From Planococcus chinensis (GTDB lineage: Bacteria > Bacillota > Bacilli > Bacillales_A > Planococcaceae): DNA of 64,000 bases. This document shows positions 57,347-64,000 of this stretch, in pieces. Position 1 is the stretch's first letter. The number at the start of each line of letters is the position of its first letter. The position numbers were made by a program, and so were the translations under genes. The notes beneath the pieces are model-generated. The model searched no databases. It was given only the letters and a program-made list of their open reading frames with translations, and had not been told where the DNA came from. Location: contig NZ_JABWTK010000002.1 in NCBI RefSeq assembly GCF_020071995.1, forward strand, positions 62,001 to 126,000. Direction: 5' to 3'.

Positions 57347-59779
57347 TTATTCAGTTGGATCTTCAACTATTTCTTCTTCGTTTGTTTCTCCAGCTGAACC
57401 TTCTTCAGCTGGTTCTTCAGCAGTTTCCGTTGGTTCTTCAGGTGTTGCTTCTGAGGCTTCTGCAGGCGTTTCCTCTGCAGATTCTTCAGAAGCTGCACTG
57501 TTTTCTTCCGGCACTGCCTCTACAGGGGTTTCTTTCGTCCCTGGTTCTGCAGCACCTTCAGCCTCGTCTTCAGCCGTTTCTTCAGTTGCGCCTTCAAAAC
57601 TATCCGTCGATTGGATTTGAGAGGCATTTTCAGGCGTCTGAAGGCGTATGACGACCGGATCTTTTGAAGTGACTTTAGACCCCGGAGACAGGCTCTGGCT
57701 CACGGCATAGCCCTGGCCGGCAAGTTCCACCGATAAGCCACTAAGCGATTGATACGCCAGCAAATCGCGTTTTGACCAGCCTGTAAAGTCCGGCAAAATT
57801 GACGTTCCTGCAGTTTTTAAAATCACGGTGCCGCCTTCAACGACCGCTTCTCCTGTTGCCGGATACTGGCCTTCCACTTTCGTGCTTCCGCCTGTAACTA
57901 CTACATTCAGCCCTCTTCCAGCCAATTGTTCTGTAACTTCCGCAGACGATTTGCCTGCGTAATCTTCCAGCTCTGTAGTTTTTACATCCTTCGCATTATC
58001 CGGTTTCACATTCAGGTGTTTCAAGCCATTTTCCATGACCGAATTGAAAATCTTGGCTACAGGTGCACTTCCATACTCCCCAGCAGGCAACTTCGGCTGC
58101 TGGACACCAATATAGACAAGCAGTTCAGGATCATCTGCCGGCGCCATTCCCAGGAAAGAATACAAAAATCCGTTTTTTCCTTGGTTAATGTAACGGCCAT
58201 CAGGCCCCGGCACTTGTGCTGTTCCCGTCTTGCCAGCTACTGCGTATTCCTTTAAGGCAAACGGCCTGCCCGATCCATTTTCGGAAGTGACAGTCGAAGC
58301 AAGGATTTCTTTCACTTTTTCGGCAGTTTCTGCTGAAATCGGCTGACCTGCTTCTTCCGGCTTGCTTTTCACCGTCACTTTTCCAGTATCCGGATTTTTA
58401 ATCTGGTCAATGACATATGGCTTCATCATGACGCCTTCGTTTGCAATTGCTGACGCTGCCTGAATCATCTGGATTGGCGTCACTGTCGAACCTTGACCAT
58501 ATGTTGTGGTCAGACGTTCAATCGGACCGGTATCCAGCACTTTCCCCGGCGCCTCATTCGGCAAATCGATGCCTGTTTGCTTGCCAAAACCGAAAGCATC
58601 AATATACTTCATAAATGTTTCAGGACCAATGCGTTCGAGCAGATAGGCCATTGACACGTTTGAAGAACGCTGGAAACCTTCCAGGAACGTTATGCTCCCC
58701 CAGCCTCTGCCGCTGTTGTAATCTCCGATAGTCGTCCCCATCAGCGAATACTTTCCAGAATTGTAATAAGCGTTCGGATCCCATTTGCCTTCTTCAATGG
58801 CAGATGCCAAGGTAAACATTTTCATTGGCGAACCGGGTTCGATGGTCAATTCTATACTTTCATTGAGCCAATTGTCAGAAAGGCCCTCTCGTGTGTTCGG
58901 ATTGAATGTTGGACGCTGCGACATGGACAAAATTTCCCCTGTATCCGGATCTGCCACGACAGCAATCATCCGGGTCGGTTGATATTCTTTTTGAACTTTC
59001 GTCATCGCGTCTTCCAGGAAATTCTGGAGGGTTTTATCCAGAGTCAATTGGACATCTGAACCATCCACTGCCGGCGTAACGGCAGATTCGTTATTAGGCA
59101 GCAAAAATCCCCATTTATCGGTGGAGAATTCAATTTTGCCGTTTTTTCCAGTTAACGCTTTGTTATGGATGGATTCAAGCCCCATCCTTCCTTTTGTGAC
59201 CATTTGGCCGTCTTTGGTTTCTTCTTTCATAGCAAAACCGATCAAATGGGAAGCAAATGTCCCATTCGGGTATAAACGCTTCAAATCTTTGACAAACAGA
59301 ATGCCTGGCACTTCTTCTTCTTTCATTTCAAGCATTTTCGTATGGCTGATTTCACGGCCGGCTACTCCGAATTCCACCTGGTAGCGGTCTTTTTCCACGC
59401 CTTGTTCCAAAATGGCTAACACTTTTTCTTCTTCCATTTCCAAATGCTTAGCCAAAAACTCGGCTGTTTCTTCTACATCCACTACGTGACGAGGGTTGCT
59501 GGCACTCTGGGTGGCCGATTCATCTAGGACCGCCACTACCTTATACGTCAGTGTATCTTCCGCAATCACTTGTCCGTCACGGTCTAAAATTTTCCCGCGC
59601 TCAGCAGCGAGCACTTCTTCCTGCTGGTATTTCGCGGCGGCTTTAGCTGCCAATTCCTGTCCTTCGACTGTGCCAGTTGCCTGTATTGAGACAATTCTGA
59701 CGGTCAAAATGAAAAAGAGCCCTGCAAAAACTAAAAACAGCAGAAAGGCTCCCCATTGAAATCGAAACTTTTTTTTCAT
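57347..59779 (-). CDS. pbpB: Division-specific penicillin-binding protein (class B, PBP1/PBP2B type) with PASTA domains
   Basis: Transpeptidase for septal peptidoglycan. A short cytoplasmic tail and one helix (about 10-30) lead to the pedestal domain and the transpeptidase domain with SPMK (active Ser317), SSN (372-374) and KTGT (517-520). Two PASTA domains follow (about 600-657 and 658-715). After these a very acidic, low-complexity tail of about 95 residues rich in Glu, Ala, Pro and Thr closes the 810-residue protein; this is longer than in the B. subtilis protein. ATG overlaps the ftsL stop (ATGA). Confidence 0.95.
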   Translation of the reverse strand: MKKKFRFQWGAFLLFLVFAGLFFILTVRIVSIQATGTVEGQELAAKAAAKYQQEEVLAAERGKILDRDGQVIAEDTLTYKVVAVLDESATQSASNPRHVVDVEETAEFLAKHLEMEEEKVLAILEQGVEKDRYQVEFGVAGREISHTKMLEMKEEEVPGILFVKDLKRLYPNGTFASHLIGFAMKEETKDGQMVTKGRMGLESIHNKALTGKNGKIEFSTDKWGFLLPNNESAVTPAVDGSDVQLTLDKTLQNFLEDAMTKVQKEYQPTRMIAVVADPDTGEILSMSQRPTFNPNTREGLSDNWLNESIELTIEPGSPMKMFTLASAIEEGKWDPNAYYNSGKYSLMGTTIGDYNSGRGWGSITFLEGFQRSSNVSMAYLLERIGPETFMKYIDAFGFGKQTGIDLPNEAPGKVLDTGPIERLTTTYGQGSTVTPIQMIQAASAIANEGVMMKPYVIDQIKNPDTGKVTVKSKPEEAGQPISAETAEKVKEILASTVTSENGSGRPFALKEYAVAGKTGTAQVPGPDGRYINQGKNGFLYSFLGMAPADDPELLVYIGVQQPKLPAGEYGSAPVAKIFNSVMENGLKHLNVKPDNAKDVKTTELEDYAGKSSAEVTEQLAGRGLNVVVTGGSTKVEGQYPATGEAVVEGGTVILKTAGTSILPDFTGWSKRDLLAYQSLSGLSVELAGQGYAVSQSLSPGSKVTSKDPVVIRLQTPENASQIQSTDSFEGATEETAEDEAEGAAEPGTKETPVEAVPEENSAASEESAEETPAEASEATPEEPTETAEEPAEEGSAGETNEEEIVEDPTE

Positions 59780-60135
59780 TGTCCTGGCACTACCTTTACA
59801 TTATGCTCATTTAATTTTAGACCAAGCTCTTTCGCTTTTGCCCAAATGCGCTCATATGTAGACAGTTCGGTTGCTTGTACAGACAAATCTGTATTTTGTT
59901 TCACTTTTTCATCGATTGAATGTTCAATTTTTTGAATTTCTTGTGTAGATGCCTGAATCACCGATTGGTTTTGAAGAACCAAAAGTGCACATAGGACAAA
60001 TGCTGCAAAGAAAGACAAATAAAGCACTTTCTCGCCTTTTGTAAAAATACCTTTTTTTCTTACCGGTTGCCGGACCGGATTTTGAGGAACGGCCGGCTGT
60101 TGTATGTATGCTTCTTTTCTTGCATATAGCGCCAT
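59776..60135 (-). CDS. ftsL: Cell division protein FtsL
   Basis: Small bitopic division protein: a basic cytoplasmic part (QNPVRQPVRKKGIFTKGEK), one helix (about 36-55), and an extracellular leucine-zipper coiled coil (about 60-105) that pairs with DivIC. 119 residues. It ends KAKELGLKLNEHNVKVVPGQ, a conserved closing segment. Between rsmH and pbpB, as is standard. Confidence 0.9.
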   Translation of the reverse strand: MALYARKEAYIQQPAVPQNPVRQPVRKKGIFTKGEKVLYLSFFAAFVLCALLVLQNQSVIQASTQEIQKIEHSIDEKVKQNTDLSVQATELSTYERIWAKAKELGLKLNEHNVKVVPGQ

Positions 60136-60147
60136 TTGAACACGTCC

Positions 60148-61086
60148 TTACTCTTTGATTTTTTCCACAATCCGCAATTTTGCCGACCGTGAACGATTGT
60201 TCTGTTCTAACTCTTCCTCAGACGGAAGAATCGGTTTTCTGGTGATCAACTTAAATTTCGGTTCCATGCCTGCTGGAATCATCGGCAGGTTTGGAGGCAG
60301 TTCCGGCATTGATGACGCTTCCTTGAAAAGCGTTTTACATAACCGGTCCTCCAGTGAATGGAAGGTAATAACACTGACTCTTCCGCCGACAGCCAGTAAA
60401 TCAAGTGCATCCTGGAGTGAAGTTTCCGCCGATCCAAGCTCATCATTTACCGCGATGCGGATTGCCTGGAAAATGCGTTTTGCCGGATGGCCGCCTTTTC
60501 GTCTGGCAAATGCTGGTATGCCGTCTTTGATCAGTTCCACTAATTGGCCGGTTGTTTCAATCGGCGCGGTTTCCCTTGCCGCTTCAATCTTCCGGGCAAT
60601 TTGCTTCGAAAATTTCTCTTCGCCGTAGCGGTAAAAAATCCGTACCAAATCTTCAAATGGCCATTCATTCACCACATGATAAGCAGTCAACTCAGCGGAT
60701 TGATCCATCCGCATGTCTAACGGTGCGTCATTGTGGTAGCTGAATCCTCTTTCCGGTGTATCGAGTTGCGGAGAAGAAACGCCGAGGTCATATAATATGC
60801 CGTCCACTTTTTCAATTCCGCGCATTTCCAATTGTTCTTTAATGAACTTAAAATTCGAATGAATAAACGTAATTCTGTGTAAGTAATCTTTCAGTTTTAC
60901 TTGTGCATGAGCGATAGCTGTCGCGTCCTGGTCAAAACAGTACAAATGTCCTTCATCGGATAACTGCTTTACCAAGTATTCGCTGTGTCCGGCTCCGCCA
61001 AGCGTGCAGTCTACATAGACGCCATCAGGACGAATGTTCAGTCCATCGACAGTCTCCTGCAGTAAAACCGTGGTGTGGTTGAACAA
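60148..61086 (-). CDS. rsmH: 16S rRNA (cytosine(1402)-N(4))-methyltransferase
   Basis: Methylates C1402 N4 in 16S rRNA. The SAM motif [15 protein letters not shown] is near residue 24; [20 protein letters not shown] near 99 and PLDMRMDQ near 122 are family hallmarks; [10 protein letters not shown] near 258 is also conserved. 312 residues. TTG start at 61086 is used because GGGGGG lies about six bases upstream. Second gene of the dcw cluster. Confidence 0.96.
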   Translation of the reverse strand: MFNHTTVLLQETVDGLNIRPDGVYVDCTLGGAGHSEYLVKQLSDEGHLYCFDQDATAIAHAQVKLKDYLHRITFIHSNFKFIKEQLEMRGIEKVDGILYDLGVSSPQLDTPERGFSYHNDAPLDMRMDQSAELTAYHVVNEWPFEDLVRIFYRYGEEKFSKQIARKIEAARETAPIETTGQLVELIKDGIPAFARRKGGHPAKRIFQAIRIAVNDELGSAETSLQDALDLLAVGGRVSVITFHSLEDRLCKTLFKEASSMPELPPNLPMIPAGMEPKFKLITRKPILPSEEELEQNNRSRSAKLRIVEKIKE

Positions 61087-61107
61087 TCCATTCCCCCCGT
61101 TCAGTTG

Positions 61108-61539
61108 TTAGAAATCAAAGTCTGCTAAATTCTCTGCAATGTCATTAAATGAGTCTTCAGACGCTGTAAAATATTCTTCCCATGCATCTTTCGACCAGAT
61201 TTCGAATCGATTCGATACACCAAGAATCACGCATTCTTTGTCAAGTTTTGCATATGTTAGCAATGTTGATGGAATATTGACGCGCCCTTGTTTATCAAGT
61301 TCCACTTCCGTGGCACCTGAGAAAAAGAACCGTGTAAATGCACGTGCGTCTTTTTTAGTGACCGGCAGCTCTTTCAGCTTTTCTTCGATCTTTTGCCATT
61401 CATCCATTGTGTAACCAAATAAGCATTGATCCAGGCCACGGGTTATAACAAAGTTCTCGCCAAGTTGCTCACGAAACTTTGCAGGTACGATTAAACGTCC
61501 CTTTGCATCAACGCTATGTTGATATTCTCCCATGAACAT
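61108..61539 (-). CDS. mraZ: Transcriptional regulator MraZ
   Basis: MraZ binds repeats in its own promoter and represses the dcw cluster. Two SpoVT/AbrB-like domains are present: the first in [20 protein letters not shown], the second in [20 protein letters not shown]. With ATG 61539 the length is 143 residues, as in B. subtilis; GGGGTGA lies five bases upstream. It heads the cluster and its operator is visible just upstream. Confidence 0.96.
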   Translation of the reverse strand: MFMGEYQHSVDAKGRLIVPAKFREQLGENFVITRGLDQCLFGYTMDEWQKIEEKLKELPVTKKDARAFTRFFFSGATEVELDKQGRVNIPSTLLTYAKLDKECVILGVSNRFEIWSKDAWEEYFTASEDSFNDIAENLADFDF

Positions 61540-61566
61540 GCCTGTCACCCCACTTAATGTCTTTAA

Positions 61567-61596
61567 TGTACCACAATCCCCCACTTCTCACCACTT
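61567..61596 (-). promoter_or_regulatory. MraZ operator: three 10-bp-spaced GTGG repeats
   Basis: On the minus strand the sequence reads AGTGGTGAGA, AGTGGGGGAT, TGTGGTACAT in tandem: GTGG recurs exactly every 10 bp (plus CCAC at 61571, 61581, 61591). This fits the known MraZ-binding region of direct GTGG repeats in mraZ promoters. I did not find a clear -35 box. Confidence 0.8.
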
Positions 61597-61653
61597 GTTT
61601 TTGAAATATTTCATGTTTGTTACAGAAATAAATCTCATATGCACTTAATGAGA

Positions 61654-61682
61654 CAAAAAAAAGTCTGCCAAGGCAGACTTTT
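61654..61682 (-). terminator. bshC terminator
   Basis: AAAAGTCTGCC (61659-61669) pairs with GGCAGACTTTT (61672-61682); the minus strand continues with T. It separates bshC from the dcw promoter. Confidence 0.9.
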
Positions 61683-61686
61683 GCTG

Positions 61687-63306
61687 TTACAGATAGATTA
61701 TTTTGTGGGTTTTGTCATATTGGAAATCAAGCTTCAGCAAGTCTTGAACAAGTTCCAAACCATAAACATTCAGGTAAGGGAAGGGACTGAAAACCCGTTC
61801 CTGGAAATTGTCATCCGGGCGCAATTCCATCTCAATCAATCCGAAGTGGTTAAACTGAGTGCTATTCTGCAATACTACTTCATCCTCCAATTTGTTTTTC
61901 AAAAACTGGAGCTGTTTTAAATGGAATTGCAGATTCTTCTCCACGAGCGGCGTAAGCCCCCCGCTGATCGCTGAAAAACTCTTCTGGATGTCTTCGTATT
62001 TGGCTTCCAGCTGCCGCTGCGTTTCCTCAATCAGCTGTTCAGCTTCTTTTTCCCGAATCGACTCCATTAAAGCATGGCGGAGCTCCACCACTTTCAGCTC
62101 GTTGAAAACTTCGCTGAAAGTCAATTGATACTTTTGGAGCAAGCTTTGAACTTGCCGGTTGACCAAGGTCATTCCTAGACGCGGCATGACAATCGGCATT
62201 TCCATGCCCATTACTTTAAAGACGCCTTTCAAGGCAGCCCAGTAAGCAATTTCTCCCGGGCCTCCGACAAACGCCAGAACCGGAAAAACCAATTCCTGCA
62301 TTAAAGGACGCGTCACAACATTATTGCTCAGGCGTTCAGGTGAGTTTTTCGCAATATCCAGCAATTCTTCCCTAGTGAAAGCTACCGCCCCTTCATTGCC
62401 GATAAACCCATTGCCTTCGCGCTGAAGCAAAATGCGTTCGCCTTCCACCGTAATGAATAGATTAGCCGCCTGCGGTTCCGCATCAATGACTGCGGAATAT
62501 CCTTCTTCAACCAGGTTTTGTTCCGCCGCCAGGACCGCTTCGGCAATTTCTTCCGACTTCTCAATCATGCGTACAAAATAAGCCGCTTCGTATTTCCGGA
62601 GATCGGGACTGGCAGCGTCAATATACAGCAGCCCTTCTTCTTTGAAAAAGTAATTAAGCAGCGCTGCAAAGAAATCCGTATAGGACTCGGCGCCGTCCAA
62701 AAAGGCAAAGACTGTTTCGTGCATGTTTTTAGAGTACTCGGTTTCAGGCAAGCTTCTGAAATATTCTTCCAAATAGGAATGGACTTTCGCTTTATTCAAT
62801 TTTGCAGTGGAGGCTGAATTCTTTCCGTATTCAACATGAGGAAAATTCAGTTTGTCCAACCGGCCGTCTATGCCTCTGTATAAATGGCTGATTTCCGCCA
62901 AATCATGGTCTTCGCCAGCTATCCAGAAGACGGGGACGACTTTTGTTGCCAATTGTTCGCTCGCCTGTTTCGCCAGAACGATGACAGAGATGGCTTTGTG
63001 CACGGTGTATAAAGGTCCTGTTAAAAGGCCTGCCTGTTGGCCGGTTACAACGACCGGTGCACCGTTCTCAAAATCGGACAGATGGGCTTCCGCCTTTTGG
63101 GAAATGCCGTTCGGTTCCATGAATTTGCGCAGGATCGATCCAACTTTTGCACGATCGACTTCGTGCTGCTGCAGCACCTCAAAGCGCTTGCTGACATTCT
63201 CAGCGCTTGGCCCATATGAAAAATACTGTAGAATATTCGCTTTTCCGTTTATGTAGTCTTCCATTAGCTGGCTGGCTGGTTTTATATATTGTTCTTCTAA
63301 CCTCAT
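61687..63306 (-). CDS. bshC: Bacillithiol biosynthesis cysteine-adding enzyme BshC
   Basis: Catalyses the last step of bacillithiol synthesis, adding cysteine to glucosaminyl-malate. The 539-residue protein shows PVVVTGQQAGLLTGPLYTVH near residue 89 and PVFWIAGEDHDLAEI near 123, both typical of BshC, and GGPGEIAYWAALKGVF near 343. A coiled-coil stretch (about 400-445) precedes the C-terminal RPDDNFQERVFSPFPYLN. Gram-positive Firmicutes use bacillithiol instead of glutathione. It lies next to the dcw cluster as in Bacillus (yllA). Confidence 0.95.
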   Translation of the reverse strand: MRLEEQYIKPASQLMEDYINGKANILQYFSYGPSAENVSKRFEVLQQHEVDRAKVGSILRKFMEPNGISQKAEAHLSDFENGAPVVVTGQQAGLLTGPLYTVHKAISVIVLAKQASEQLATKVVPVFWIAGEDHDLAEISHLYRGIDGRLDKLNFPHVEYGKNSASTAKLNKAKVHSYLEEYFRSLPETEYSKNMHETVFAFLDGAESYTDFFAALLNYFFKEEGLLYIDAASPDLRKYEAAYFVRMIEKSEEIAEAVLAAEQNLVEEGYSAVIDAEPQAANLFITVEGERILLQREGNGFIGNEGAVAFTREELLDIAKNSPERLSNNVVTRPLMQELVFPVLAFVGGPGEIAYWAALKGVFKVMGMEMPIVMPRLGMTLVNRQVQSLLQKYQLTFSEVFNELKVVELRHALMESIREKEAEQLIEETQRQLEAKYEDIQKSFSAISGGLTPLVEKNLQFHLKQLQFLKNKLEDEVVLQNSTQFNHFGLIEMELRPDDNFQERVFSPFPYLNVYGLELVQDLLKLDFQYDKTHKIIYL

Positions 63307-63380
63307 GAAAAATTGTCCCCTTTTCCGTTTACATTCAGTATTACTATATCAAACGCAATCGCTGTTGGAAAAATATACGC

Positions 63381-63764
63381 TTACGAAGTTAGAAAACGGC
63401 TGATGCTGAGGGCCAGTCCAGTTACCCATAGAAGAAAATATGCAATGCTCAAAATCAGGAAATACGTGCGCCATGTTTTCCGGATAAACGAGACAACTTT
63501 GATTTCCTTCGATTTAATCCACTCAATTGTCAGCAAGAACATTGCGATCACGACAGCGATGATATAGGTGATGGCCGCAATATCATATGACCAAATGACT
63601 GCAGCCGCTACCGGAATGGAAACGAACAGTAAAAACGTCGTGGCATCTGCGGCCAGTCCGATTGAACGCCGCCCCATTTTTTTGCGGGCAATCAATAGTG
63701 TCAAAACGAATAAAATAATAGGAGCAAAGATAAATGCCGCCCCGATTGAATATAAAATGTCCAT
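63381..63764 (-). CDS. DUF3397 family membrane protein
   Basis: A 127-residue hydrophobic protein with four predicted helices (about 6-26, 40-58, 62-80, 98-120) and basic loops (ARKKMGRRS, FIRKTWR). It matches, from memory, the DUF3397 family encoded between the ketopantoate reductase gene and bshC in Bacillales. No function is known. Its ATG lies three bases after the panE stop, so the two are probably one transcript. Confidence 0.75.
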   Translation of the reverse strand: MDILYSIGAAFIFAPIILFVLTLLIARKKMGRRSIGLAADATTFLLFVSIPVAAAVIWSYDIAAITYIIAVVIAMFLLTIEWIKSKEIKVVSFIRKTWRTYFLILSIAYFLLWVTGLALSISRFLTS

Positions 63765-63767
63765 AGA

Positions 63768-64000
63768 TCAAACCTCGATTGATTTTAGTAGTTGATAAAA
63801 TGCTTTTAACAAAGGGAGTTCGATTGGAGATCGCTCCAATAAATACAGCACAATGGTGTCCAGCTCCATTTTGCGGCCAGCCTGTTTGTCCATCAGCATC
63901 GAAGATGAATTTTCGGCAGTCGCCTTGCATAAAGCGGTTACTTCTTCAAAAGGCAGCAGCGTTTTGATTTCCGGAAAAGCCCGGTCCAGTTCGGCATAGA
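63768..64000 (-). CDS. panE: 2-dehydropantoate 2-reductase, C-terminal part (5' end outside window)
   Basis: The minus-strand frame open to the window edge encodes 76 residues ending at a TGA (63768-63770). They include ENSSSMLMDKQAGRKMELD near the middle, the conserved C-terminal helical signature of ketopantoate reductase, where the Ser-Ser-Met-Leu-x-D motif contacts pantoate and NADPH. PanE reduces ketopantoate to pantoate for coenzyme A synthesis. The start lies beyond 64000. The assignment rests on this short domain only. Confidence 0.8.
   Translation of the reverse strand, partial: YAELDRAFPEIKTLLPFEEVTALCKATAENSSSMLMDKQAGRKMELDTIVLYLLERSPIELPLLKAFYQLLKSIEV

Overview
This window looks like a chromosomal segment of a low-to-moderate GC Gram-positive bacterium of the Planococcaceae (Planococcus-like). 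The protein sequences resemble Bacillus and Staphylococcus orthologues, the gene order follows the classical Bacillales cell-division/pyrimidine/ribosome block, and the sporulation genes found at these positions in Bacillus subtilis are absent (no spoVD or spoVE in the division cluster, no spoIIGA-sigE-sigG after ftsZ, no spoVM next to rpmB). The family assignment is inference from memory, with no database search behind it. Almost everything is transcribed on the minus strand, so the operons read from high to low coordinates; only rpmB, rqcH and a two-gene amino-acid ABC transporter are on the plus strand.

Right part (64000 to about 43400): end of panE, a DUF3397 membrane protein, bshC (bacillithiol), then the dcw cluster mraZ-rsmH-ftsL-pbpB-mraY-murD-divIB, two DUF881 proteins, sbp, ftsA and ftsZ, followed by ylmE-sepF-ylmG-ylmH, divIVA, and ileS behind a T-box leader. 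murE, murG, murB and ftsW are not in this cluster, as in Staphylococcus. Middle part (43139 to 30180): lspA, an RluA-type pseudouridine synthase, and the complete de novo pyrimidine operon pyrR-pyrP-pyrB-pyrC-carA-carB-pyrK-pyrD-pyrF-pyrE, with PyrR-dependent attenuators before pyrR and between pyrP and pyrB.

Accessory island (about 30150 to 22657): a PadR regulator with a HAAS-type membrane protein under an elaborate repeat-rich control region, D-serine dehydratase dsdA, a small membrane protein with an L7/L12-like domain, a VOC protein, an ABC-2 exporter pair, and an amino-acid importer that lacks its ATPase.

Left part (22618 to 1): rqcH, remA, gmk, rpoZ, coaBC, priA, def, fmt, rsmB, the PrpC/PrkC phosphatase-kinase pair, rsgA, rpe, thiN, rpmB, an Asp23 protein, fakA, the L-serine dehydratase sdaAB-sdaAA, recG, fapR and the start of plsX. 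This part links translation quality control, Ser/Thr phosphorylation, fatty-acid activation (FakA) and phospholipid synthesis (FapR, PlsX).

The most interesting non-coding signals are: a four-copy array of TACTGTCYG with exact 21-bp phasing next to concentric inverted repeats at the padR promoter; a MITE-like element between fakA and sdaAB flanked by two copies of a terminator hairpin; and a repeat shared by the leaders of prpC and ylmE, each lying where a usually conserved gene (rlmN, ylmD) is missing. No tRNA, rRNA, CRISPR array, insertion sequence or prophage was recognised.
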